Below, one piece after another: positions 7,649-14,996 of a stretch of DNA of 64,000 nucleotides (position 1 is the stretch's first letter; the number at the start of each line of letters is the position of its first letter). A model generated the notes under the pieces. The model ran no database searches. It was given only the letters and a program-made list of their open reading frames with translations, and was not told where the DNA came from. Position numbers and translations under genes: made by a program. Source of the DNA: Bacteroidales bacterium UBA3843 (GTDB taxonomy: Bacteria > Bacteroidota > Bacteroidia > Bacteroidales > Paludibacteraceae); assembly GCA_002392745.1 (NCBI GenBank), contig DGHR01000005.1:1-64000 (forward strand), read 5' to 3'.

Positions 7649-9286
7649 ATGAATAGTAAGAGACCGTACATTTTAGTCCTTATTCTTTATTCCTTACTCC
7701 TTGTTCCGGCTGTTGGAGCTCAGGAGCGCCAGAAGACAGTGCGCGCGGACGAGTGTATCACCATATTCACAGACGTCATGCGTCAGGTGGACGTCAACTA
7801 TGTGGACACACTCAACTACGAGTCTCTGACCGAGGAAGCCATCAACGCCATGCTTCGCAAGATAGACCCGTACACGGTCTATTACCCGAAGAAGAACGAC
7901 CGCGAACTACGTATCATGACGACCGGCAAGTACGGAGGCATAGGCAGTATTATCCAGCAACGCCCACGGCCGACACTGACAGCCAAAGGCCGGCGGACGA
8001 AGGTGAACAAAGACAGTCTCTGGACGTACGCCGTCAATCCCTACGAAGGCAAACCGGCGCAGCGCGCGGGTGTGCAAGCAGGAGACCGCATCTTATCGGT
8101 CAACGGCGTGAGCACGGAAGGACAGACTGTAAGCGAAGTAAGCAATAACTTACGCGGCGTGCCCGGCACTACCGTTGTGCTGGAATTGGAACGCGAGGGA
8201 GTGAAGAAACCCTTTAAGGTAGAGATAGTCCGCGAAGACATACACCTGGACCCCGTGACGTATTACTGCGCCATCGAGGGCGACACTCTGAGCGGGAAAG
8301 TGGGTTATATCGCTTTCGGCGAGTTTACAGAAGGCTCCGCCCAGGCGTTGAACAATGCGCTGGACGACCTGTATTACAACCAAGGTGCCCGCAGTCTGGT
8401 ATTAGATTTGCGCGGCAATGGCGGAGGCATAGTGGACGAGGCGCTGCAGATAGTAAACCTGTTTGTGGAGCGCGACCGCGTAGTGGTAGAGACACGCGGC
8501 AAGACCGCGAACAGCAACCGCACCTACCGCACCCGCAACAACCCGAGATACAAAGACCTGCCGCTGGTGGTATTGGTGGACAAGAACTCCGCTTCTGCCA
8601 GCGAGATTGTAGCCGGCGCACTGCAAGACATGGGACGCGCCAAGTTAATCGGTCAGCGTACATTCGGCAAAGGACTGGTACAGAACGTGCGACCGGTTGT
8701 CTTTGGCGGACATGTCAAAGTGACCACCAGCAAGTATTACCTACCCTCCGGCCGTTGCATACAAGCGATTGACTACAGCGAGCGCCAGAAAGGGCACGAA
8801 CTGAAGAAAGACACCGCCGGCGGTATATTACCGGAGATTGTAATGAGCGACAGCAACAAGGTGGATATATGCTATTCGCTTTACATAGACCATTATTTCT
8901 TCGACTATGCCACCCGCTACCACCGCTTGCACGACAGTATAGCGGCACCGGAAGTATTCGAACTGACGGACGAGGAGATAGAGGCGTTCTGCCAATGGCT
9001 TGGGGAACGGGGTTTCCGCTATGAGACAGAGACTGCCAAGTTCTTCGATGATATGCTGAAGATGGCGAAACATGAGGATCTGGACAGTGCTACGATAGCG
9101 CGTCTGGAAGAGTTGGAACCCATCCTGGTGCCTGATTTCCGCGAGGCTATACAGCGGAACATAGAAGAAGTGAAACAATTGCTGGGCAGCGAGATTGTCC
9201 TGCGTTATTACTACCAGAAAGGTCAAGCCGCTTACAACCTGCGTTTCGACAAAGAACTCAAGCGCGCGCTCAGTGAATTAAAATAA
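7649..9286 (+). CDS. ctpA: carboxyl-terminal processing peptidase (S41)
   Basis: Periplasmic serine peptidase with a PDZ domain. The N-terminus RPYILVLILYSLLLVPAVGA is a signal peptide whose codons come from a word-like sequence at 7668-7700 (see findings). The N-terminal helix carries NAMLRKIDPYTVYYP. The PDZ domain lies near residues 85-175 (GSIIQQ to VNGVSTEGQT). The Ser of the Ser-Lys dyad is in NSASASEIVAG (about residue 315) and the Lys in TFGKGLVQNV (about 340). A C-terminal extension of ~150 residues is typical of Bacteroidetes CtpA. It ends before a shared bidirectional terminator. Confidence 0.9.
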   Translation: MNSKRPYILVLILYSLLLVPAVGAQERQKTVRADECITIFTDVMRQVDVNYVDTLNYESLTEEAINAMLRKIDPYTVYYPKKNDRELRIMTTGKYGGIGSIIQQRPRPTLTAKGRRTKVNKDSLWTYAVNPYEGKPAQRAGVQAGDRILSVNGVSTEGQTVSEVSNNLRGVPGTTVVLELEREGVKKPFKVEIVREDIHLDPVTYYCAIEGDTLSGKVGYIAFGEFTEGSAQALNNALDDLYYNQGARSLVLDLRGNGGGIVDEALQIVNLFVERDRVVVETRGKTANSNRTYRTRNNPRYKDLPLVVLVDKNSASASEIVAGALQDMGRAKLIGQRTFGKGLVQNVRPVVFGGHVKVTTSKYYLPSGRCIQAIDYSERQKGHELKKDTAGGILPEIVMSDSNKVDICYSLYIDHYFFDYATRYHRLHDSIAAPEVFELTDEEIEAFCQWLGERGFRYETETAKFFDDMLKMAKHEDLDSATIARLEELEPILVPDFREAIQRNIEEVKQLLGSEIVLRYYYQKGQAAYNLRFDKELKRALSELK

Positions 9287-9365
9287 GGTGTAACGCGCCG
9301 GCGCTGTGCATTGTTGCTTTGCAACGTGTATACAACATATAGTGGCGGTAAGGGAATTAGGACAT

Positions 9366-9392
9366 AAAACGCACTGCGGGGCAGTGCGTTTT
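9366..9392. terminator. bidirectional terminator between convergent genes
   Basis: AAAACGCACTGC (9366-9377) pairs perfectly with GCAGTGCGTTTT (9381-9392) around a 3-base loop. It serves ctpA from the left and the dehydrogenase operon from the right. Confidence 0.85.
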
Positions 9393-9393
9393 A

Positions 9394-10221
9394 TTATTTC
9401 TGGTATTTACCTACATATTTCATAGCAAGGAAGACAAGCCAGTCGGGAGTGTGTTTCAGAATCGGTGTAGAGAGCCAGTTGATGAAGCCCGGCGTGTCGG
9501 CCTTCTTATTACGGAACATCTTCTTCAACGCACGTTTGACAAGTTTCTCCGGCGGAATAGAAACCGTGAGGTTTACCGCCAGTTTGCGCAGGTTCGGTGC
9601 TAATCCGAAGAGTGCTGTATCTACGGCACCGGGTGCCATGACGGTAATACCTACGTTTTGAGGCTTGAGTTCGTACCAGATGGATTTCGAGAAATTATAG
9701 ATAAAAGATTTGGTAGCGTTGTAGGTCTGAATACCCGGCATTGCCATCCATGCAGACATACTACTCATATTCAATATATATCCGCGCATGCGCTTATGCC
9801 CGCATATGCGCGTATCGGCTTCCTCCTCCGTCAGTTCCCGTTTGCACATATCTGCGGCAAAAAGACGTGTCAGTTTGGCCACAGTGACAACATGAAGCTG
9901 AAGCATGAGGTCAATACGTTTCATCGAGGTCTCGCAGTATGGATTGAAGAAGAAAACACCTGCATTGTTGATAAGAATATCAACGACAAGGTTCTGTTCG
10001 TGACACCATGCGTGCAGTTGTTCGGCTGCGTCAGGGAGACTGAGGTCCGCGAAATGTGCGATTGTTTTTACTCCGTACTGTTGCGCCAAGTCGGTTGCAA
10101 CTTGTTGCAGTTCCTGTTCCTGATTGCTGACCAAGACAAGGTCACAATGATAATCCCGCGCCAGAGCAGTTGCATACTGCAGTCCGATACCGCTACTTGC
10201 GCCCGTTACTAATGCTAACAC
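9394..10221 (-). CDS. short-chain dehydrogenase/reductase (candidate 3-beta-hydroxysteroid dehydrogenase)
   Basis: Classical SDR. The cofactor motif TGASSGIG is at residues 6-13, NNAG near 86, and the catalytic Ser and Tyr-x3-Lys in MSSMSAWMAM and YNATKSF near 153-171. The start is GTG at 10221, since no in-frame ATG precedes the TGASSGIG motif. It is the last gene of a three-gene set with an Old Yellow Enzyme-type reductase and a steroid 5-alpha-reductase-like protein. That context suggests reduction of a 3-oxo group on a steroid or bile acid, but the SDR sequence alone does not fix the substrate. Confidence 0.8.
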   Translation of the reverse strand: MLALVTGASSGIGLQYATALARDYHCDLVLVSNQEQELQQVATDLAQQYGVKTIAHFADLSLPDAAEQLHAWCHEQNLVVDILINNAGVFFFNPYCETSMKRIDLMLQLHVVTVAKLTRLFAADMCKRELTEEEADTRICGHKRMRGYILNMSSMSAWMAMPGIQTYNATKSFIYNFSKSIWYELKPQNVGITVMAPGAVDTALFGLAPNLRKLAVNLTVSIPPEKLVKRALKKMFRNKKADTPGFINWLSTPILKHTPDWLVFLAMKYVGKYQK

Positions 10222-10254
10222 GATAGAGAAATTGAAAATTAGAGATTCGTAATT

Positions 10255-11550
10255 TTATTCTGCTTTCTTTTGGCGTTCCACCGAGTCGTGCGCTTTCTTC
10301 TCCAGATGGGCGATTTCCTTCTGGAGACGTGCGGGAATCACTTCTCCGTCACGCTCGACGCACTCGTGGCATTTCATATCGAGTGTGTACATACGTCCGA
10401 CGCAATAGTTGGAACGTCCGCAGCCTGCATGGTAGTGCGGGTTCTGCTGTACATGGTTGACAAAATCAGGATCCTTGATGAGCACGTGTGCCAGTTGGAA
10501 GAGTTCGAAGCCTTCGTCCATGATTTGCTGGCAGTTGTCGCCCGACTGTACGCCTCCGACATAAATCAAAGGCACATTGCAATCCTTGAGCGCTTCCTGG
10601 AAGATTTTGGCTTTCTCCATGAAATAGAGTTCGCGGAATGGCGAAGTAGGCATCATTATAGGTGCAACGCCCGGTATGTTCAATGCCGCTTTGAGCCACC
10701 AGAAGGATTTCATATCCATATAATGGGCGAGTGTCTTATGCGGCATAGCGCCACTGAGTATGGTCATTGGGGAGCGGCTGACGGTTCCTCCGGAGAGCAC
10801 GATACCGTGTACCTTGTGCGCCGCAATGGCTTTGGCAATCTGGATACCCTCTTCCACACTGACGCCACGCCAGCAGTCGTCCCACATATTCGTCTTAACC
10901 ACGATAGCCATATCGTCCTTTGCATGCTCCATAACGGCATCCAGGATCTCGTTCATAAAGCGCATACGGTTCTCCAGGGAGCCTCCGTACTCGTCGCAGC
11001 GACGGTTTGTACGCTTGGCAAGGAACTGGGAAATGAGGTATGCGTGACCAGCATGTATTTCCACGCAATCAAACCCGCACTCGCGCGCCCAGTCGATAGC
11101 TTCGCCGAACTTCCGCACAAGATTCTTAATCTCAGCCACCTTGAGTCGGCGATGGATGGTAGGACTATAGAGATTGAAACCATTGGAGGCACTAACGGGC
11201 ATACAATGACACGTATAGAAGTGCGTCATGTTACCACAGTGCCCCATTTGGATGCTGGCTTTTGCTCCCTCGGCATGGATAGCGTCGGTCATCTTCTTCA
11301 TATCCGGAATAATTTCCGGGCGGACGTAAAGCTGTCCGTCGAAGGACACACCGCTGAGATCAACGGCGCAGTACGCCACCGTAGTCATACCTACTCCGCC
11401 GCGTGCGACAGAAACATGATAGTCCTGCAGTTGTTGTGTAGGCGCATTGCCGCGCGCCATGTTTTCGAATGCGGCGCTACGAATGAAACGGTTGCGTAGC
11501 GTAATAGGCCCTAATTGATAAGGCGTGAAGAGTTTGCTGTTATTTGGCAT
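10255..11550 (-). CDS. Old Yellow Enzyme-family NADH:flavin oxidoreductase (candidate steroid 5-beta-reductase)
   Basis: FMN-dependent ene-reductase barrel, beginning KLFTPYQLGPITLRNRFIRS. The active-site region reads QMGHCGNMTHF, followed by WARECGFDCVEIHAGHAYLISQ with the usual EIHAGHAYL motif. LAKRTNRRCDEYGGSLENR is the family signature. Four cysteines near residues 374-396 (CGRSNYC and CHEC) could bind metal or an Fe-S cluster (inference). The start at 11550 gives a normal N-terminus; a longer upstream frame has no family similarity. BaiCD-like members reduce the delta4 bond of 3-oxo bile acids. The neighbours support a similar role here. Confidence 0.8.
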   Translation of the reverse strand: MPNNSKLFTPYQLGPITLRNRFIRSAAFENMARGNAPTQQLQDYHVSVARGGVGMTTVAYCAVDLSGVSFDGQLYVRPEIIPDMKKMTDAIHAEGAKASIQMGHCGNMTHFYTCHCMPVSASNGFNLYSPTIHRRLKVAEIKNLVRKFGEAIDWARECGFDCVEIHAGHAYLISQFLAKRTNRRCDEYGGSLENRMRFMNEILDAVMEHAKDDMAIVVKTNMWDDCWRGVSVEEGIQIAKAIAAHKVHGIVLSGGTVSRSPMTILSGAMPHKTLAHYMDMKSFWWLKAALNIPGVAPIMMPTSPFRELYFMEKAKIFQEALKDCNVPLIYVGGVQSGDNCQQIMDEGFELFQLAHVLIKDPDFVNHVQQNPHYHAGCGRSNYCVGRMYTLDMKCHECVERDGEVIPARLQKEIAHLEKKAHDSVERQKKAE

Positions 11551-11616
11551 ATTTATAATAAATTTCAGCTGCTGTAGGTCACCCTCTGTATTCTCCGATA
11601 CCGAAAGACCTCTAAC

Positions 11617-11659
11617 AAAAGTCCGATAAAAGTCCGACAAGCCTTCGATAAAAGTCCGA
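11617..11659. repeat. three AAAAGTCCGA repeats in an operon gap
   Basis: AAAAGTCCGA occurs at 11617-11626, 11628-11637 and 11650-11659, within the 136 bp between the 5-alpha-reductase-like and OYE genes. They could be operator sites or just another repeat word. Confidence 0.5.
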
Positions 11660-11686
11660 TGACACTTTTGAAAGTACAGCGGAGTG

Positions 11687-12496
11687 TTAGTAGATGAAGG
11701 GTATGATTCGTTTGAGTTTTTTGCGGTCGAACTCGTCGGGGAACTCCTCTTCGTATTTCTTGTAAATCGCATGGCTGCGCGGTACAAGGTTGCAGCAACT
11801 GAACCAGAAGAAGAGCAGTCCGGCCAGCGACCAAGTCAGGATAGCGAAACCGAGCCATTCGGTAATCTCGCCCAAATAATTGGCGCTGGTGACGTATCGG
11901 TACATTCCTTTTTTAGGCAAATAATGGTTGGTGTCGCCCGGCTGGCGCAGATGGCGGATTACATAGTCGGAGTGCATGTTAATTATCCAGCCGATGATGA
12001 AAATGACCGTACCGGCGATAAACTGCGGTGTGAGAACCCACTCCGGCGTATAAAGCTGCGGATAATACTGCGGCGCGAGGTGGAAAAGCCAGAAGCCCTG
12101 GATATAGCCGTTAATCAGGTTCCAAATAACGGAGAGCAACATAATTATCACAGGCATTTTGCTTTTCCCTTTCAGCAAGAACGGGAATACAAACGAGCGC
12201 TGGAAATAATGGAACTCAAAGATAAGGAAGAACACCCAATACGGCGCCATCTTCGTCACTCCTCCGTACAGGGGGAAAGACTTGAAATAGAGATACAGGA
12301 CGACGAAAAAGACGGGACATTCCATCAGGAACCATCCGACCTTGTTGTTAATAGCCGGACCCCACTTATCGGAACGCATCTTACCATATCCGGCGTCCAC
12401 AAAATAAAGCATTACGAACACTACCAGTCCCACAAGGAACATAAGGTACAACAAATCGTAAAAGAAATCGATTGAGTAAATGTTTTCTATCGGCAT
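11687..12496 (-). CDS. steroid 5-alpha-reductase-like membrane enzyme (DUF1295 type)
   Basis: Polytopic membrane protein with about six to seven hydrophobic segments. The C-terminal half has the signature of the 3-oxo-5-alpha-steroid 4-dehydrogenase family: DYVIRHLR, YRYVTSANYLGEITEWLGFA and NLVPRSHAIYKKYEEEFP. Family members reduce the delta4 double bond of 3-oxo steroids with NADPH at the inner membrane. It is the first gene after a good promoter at 12531-12562 and is followed by an OYE-type reductase and an SDR. The isolated family assignment is firm; bile acid or steroid as substrate is inference from the cluster. Confidence 0.85.
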   Translation of the reverse strand: MPIENIYSIDFFYDLLYLMFLVGLVVFVMLYFVDAGYGKMRSDKWGPAINNKVGWFLMECPVFFVVLYLYFKSFPLYGGVTKMAPYWVFFLIFEFHYFQRSFVFPFLLKGKSKMPVIIMLLSVIWNLINGYIQGFWLFHLAPQYYPQLYTPEWVLTPQFIAGTVIFIIGWIINMHSDYVIRHLRQPGDTNHYLPKKGMYRYVTSANYLGEITEWLGFAILTWSLAGLLFFWFSCCNLVPRSHAIYKKYEEEFPDEFDRKKLKRIIPFIY

Positions 12497-12530
12497 AATT
12501 GTTTGTTATATTATTTCTCGCAAAAACGTG

Positions 12531-12562
12531 CAAAGGTACGAAACTTATTTCGTATTTCCAAA
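12531..12562 (-). promoter_or_regulatory. promoter of the steroid-reduction gene set
   Basis: On the minus strand TTTG (12562-12559), 20 bp, TACCTTTG (12538-12531). It lies about 35 bp before the start at 12496. Confidence 0.7.
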
Positions 12563-12568
12563 AAAATC

Positions 12569-13525
12569 TTAAAATTTGGAAACTTTTTCTTGCTTTTGGC
12601 ACACAAATAGTCCAAAAACGATAAGTGCAATGCCCATCCATTTGCCAAAGGGCAGGTGTTCGCCGAACAACAAAAACATCCACAACGCGGTAAAAGCAGG
12701 GCGGATATTGTTGAACGCATTAGCCTGCGTAACACCCACTTGCCGGATGGCATAGCAATAGAGTATGTACGCCGTTATGCTCGCAAATACAGTCAGATAT
12801 GCCACACTGAACAATCCGACGGACAGCGGAGAATGAATACTATCCAGTTGAGACCAGTCAAGGGCATTCAGCGCAGCAGGGCCTTCACGCCAGAACCAAA
12901 TCGGCAGAAAAAAGCACAAACTGATAAGCTGGGTGTAGAACACGAAAGTCAACGAACTGTATTTCAGCGGCGCCTTACGCATCATGACCGAGTCAACGAC
13001 TGCGGCGGATACAGCAGCAAAAGCCAGCAGAATCCCCCAATAACTGCCTATTGAGTAATTGGAATTGCCTACCAGCGAAAGCGCAAAAACACCAGCAGTA
13101 GAGATGACTATTCCGATAATATTGTTTCTTGTTACCCGTTCACGCAACAACACGGCCGCAAAGAGCGGGCTCAACAGAGGACTGGTCGACAACAGAGTTT
13201 CGGCTATAGTAGGGCTGCAGAGCGCATTATAGGTGTAGGTCTCTAACAGATAATAGAGAAAAGGCTGACAGAAACCTGCGATGAGAAAAAGCGGTAAATC
13301 GCGGAGTTCTATACGCTGCAGGCAGAACAGGGAATGGTTGCGTTTGACAATCCCGATGAGAAACATAATCACCACCGAGGGAACAAAACGCATCACTATC
13401 ATCGTAAAAGGCGGCAAGACAAGCAGCGCGTGCTTGATAGCAATACCGCTAAACGACCAAATCACCATCGATACTATCAGAGCGACGATGGCCACGTATT
13501 GTGTTCTATTCCAGCTAATTGGCAT
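12569..13525 (-). CDS. EamA-family (DMT) membrane transporter
   Basis: Ten predicted hydrophobic segments arranged as two EamA repeats, for example YVAIVALIVSMVIWSFSGIA near the N-terminus and ASITAYILYCYAIRQVG near the end. FLIAGFCQPFLYYLLETYTY and PTIAETLLSTSPLLSPLFA are typical. Exports or imports a small metabolite; substrate unknown. The start MPISW overlaps the end of the upstream acyltransferase gene by about 49 bp. The overlap is kept because the first membrane helix needs this start. Confidence 0.8.
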   Translation of the reverse strand: MPISWNRTQYVAIVALIVSMVIWSFSGIAIKHALLVLPPFTMIVMRFVPSVVIMFLIGIVKRNHSLFCLQRIELRDLPLFLIAGFCQPFLYYLLETYTYNALCSPTIAETLLSTSPLLSPLFAAVLLRERVTRNNIIGIVISTAGVFALSLVGNSNYSIGSYWGILLAFAAVSAAVVDSVMMRKAPLKYSSLTFVFYTQLISLCFFLPIWFWREGPAALNALDWSQLDSIHSPLSVGLFSVAYLTVFASITAYILYCYAIRQVGVTQANAFNNIRPAFTALWMFLLFGEHLPFGKWMGIALIVFGLFVCQKQEKVSKF

Positions 13526-14361
13526 AATTTTTCGTGTGTTACGCGCAACAACCGTTCGGTCTCCGCCGCACGAGGTTGCGTTGTATCCGGATAAATCGGT
13601 TCACCGATAACGACTTGTGTGAGCGGCTCGTCTTTGGGTCCGAGCCATCGATAGATACCTGTGCGCGGCCGGAAAGAGACGGCACACGGCAACAGAGGCA
13701 TGTTATACTTGTATGCCATCGTGAAAGCGCCCTTCTGGAAAGGCCGGACCGGTTTGTACCAGTCCCAGCGCTTAGCCTCCGGAAAAATGTGCAACCAATA
13801 ACCGCGGCGGTGAAACTCGTCGAAAGCAGCGTTGAAGGCTTTCATGGCGCTCAATCCGGCCTCGGGTGCAGGAATCGGTATTCCGCCAATGATACGCAAG
13901 TAGAACTGGTCTTTGGTACGGAAATTGGGTGCAAACATCGGAATGCGCGTGTGGTGGTGCTGGTGCAACGCCGTGAAGACTGACGCGCAGTCGTGGCGGT
14001 AGCAATGGTTGGCAATAGTAATTGCCCCGTTGTCAAGGTTGTATTGTTTGAGCCGTCTCCGAATAGGGCATGAGGAACGGTGCCACTGTTGTTCCCCTGC
14101 CATCCGCCACCGCAAACCGTAACGTATGCGCAATATCCATCCCAGCAGACGCAGGACACAATTATAGCCCAACCAGACACGCAGTCTGTTGCGCCACGAA
14201 TCATCCACATAAGGATATGCGGCGTCCACCTCTGGAAAAGAGCGGTCGTAAACGGGTTTGTATAACCCTACATAAGGGTCGTCCTCCGGAAAATCCGTTG
14301 TCACAGGAGGTACATACGTGTCGGGAGTGACACGGAGTTGTTCATATCGTTTGTTTGTCAT
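13477..14361 (-). CDS. PlsC-like 1-acyl-glycerol-phosphate acyltransferase
   Basis: Acyltransferase motif I is NHCYRHDCASVF, and motif III-like WLHIFPEAKRWDW follows about 75 residues later. An ATG start at 14361 (MTNKRYEQLRV) is chosen; the frame extends two codons to a TTG. The first ~90 residues are a family-atypical extension (TPDTYVPPVTTDFPEDDPYV). It is 14 bp downstream of the HAD phosphatase gene and overlaps the transporter gene. With the GH3-type enzyme upstream, the set suggests acyl-chain activation and transfer (inference). Confidence 0.75.
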   Translation of the reverse strand: MTNKRYEQLRVTPDTYVPPVTTDFPEDDPYVGLYKPVYDRSFPEVDAAYPYVDDSWRNRLRVWLGYNCVLRLLGWILRIRYGLRWRMAGEQQWHRSSCPIRRRLKQYNLDNGAITIANHCYRHDCASVFTALHQHHHTRIPMFAPNFRTKDQFYLRIIGGIPIPAPEAGLSAMKAFNAAFDEFHRRGYWLHIFPEAKRWDWYKPVRPFQKGAFTMAYKYNMPLLPCAVSFRPRTGIYRWLGPKDEPLTQVVIGEPIYPDTTQPRAAETERLLRVTHEKLCQLAGIEHNTWPSSL

Positions 14362-14375
14362 TGCCAAACCATCTA

Positions 14376-14996
14376 TTAGTCGTTTCCGACCAGCATAAAA
14401 CGCGCCCCGACAGCCCGTGCAGAAGCGCCGTCTTTCTCATCGCGGTCTCCCACAAACAATGTTGTTTCCGGCTCAGCATGCAGCATTTCCATTACTGCCG
14501 CAGCACATGTCTCCGAGGGTTTGAGTGCGCCCAATTCCGGCGCAGAAACGAGCAGTTCGAACGGCTGTGTATCAATGCCCAAAGCCTCCATTTTCTCCTC
14601 CACGCAGCCATAGTCGGAATAGACCGCCATTTGAAGTCCCATCCGTTTGCATTCGTCGAGCAGTGCGATGATTTGAGGCCGCGGACGGTGATATCGGCCG
14701 ATGAGCCGGACCATCGTTGGCATATATACATGGTTGTACCATTTTTCAGCTATCCCTATACTCCACCAATGCCCTCGCGCCATCTGGCGGAAGAAAGCAG
14801 TGAAGAACTCCTGCTGGGATGCGTAGCGGAAATAGTGCATGTTCTTCCGCGCACGGCGCTCGGCAGCCAGCAGGGGCAGGCACCACCACAGTCTGGAAGT
14901 CAACCTTGCAGCCAATCCCTGTTTGTTGTAGAGCGTGCCGTCCAAATCAAAGACGACGGTCTTTACGCCGTTTAGCTCGATTTTTGCGTCTTTCAT
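14376..14996 (-). CDS. HAD-superfamily phosphatase
   Basis: HAD motif I VVFDLDGTLYN near residues 14-24, motif II QMAVYSDYG, motif III Lys in LGALKPSE, and motif IV FVGDRDEKDGASA. A helical cap lies between motifs I and II. Substrate not identifiable. The start at 14996 (MKDAKIELNG) overlaps the end of the GH3 gene by 50 bp; no later start fits before motif I. Confidence 0.8.
   Translation of the reverse strand: MKDAKIELNGVKTVVFDLDGTLYNKQGLAARLTSRLWWCLPLLAAERRARKNMHYFRYASQQEFFTAFFRQMARGHWWSIGIAEKWYNHVYMPTMVRLIGRYHRPRPQIIALLDECKRMGLQMAVYSDYGCVEEKMEALGIDTQPFELLVSAPELGALKPSETCAAAVMEMLHAEPETTLFVGDRDEKDGASARAVGARFMLVGND

Noticed and set aside
10270..11499. 409-codon open frame antisense to the OYE gene
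   Set aside because: No family features; the opposite strand is a clear OYE reductase.
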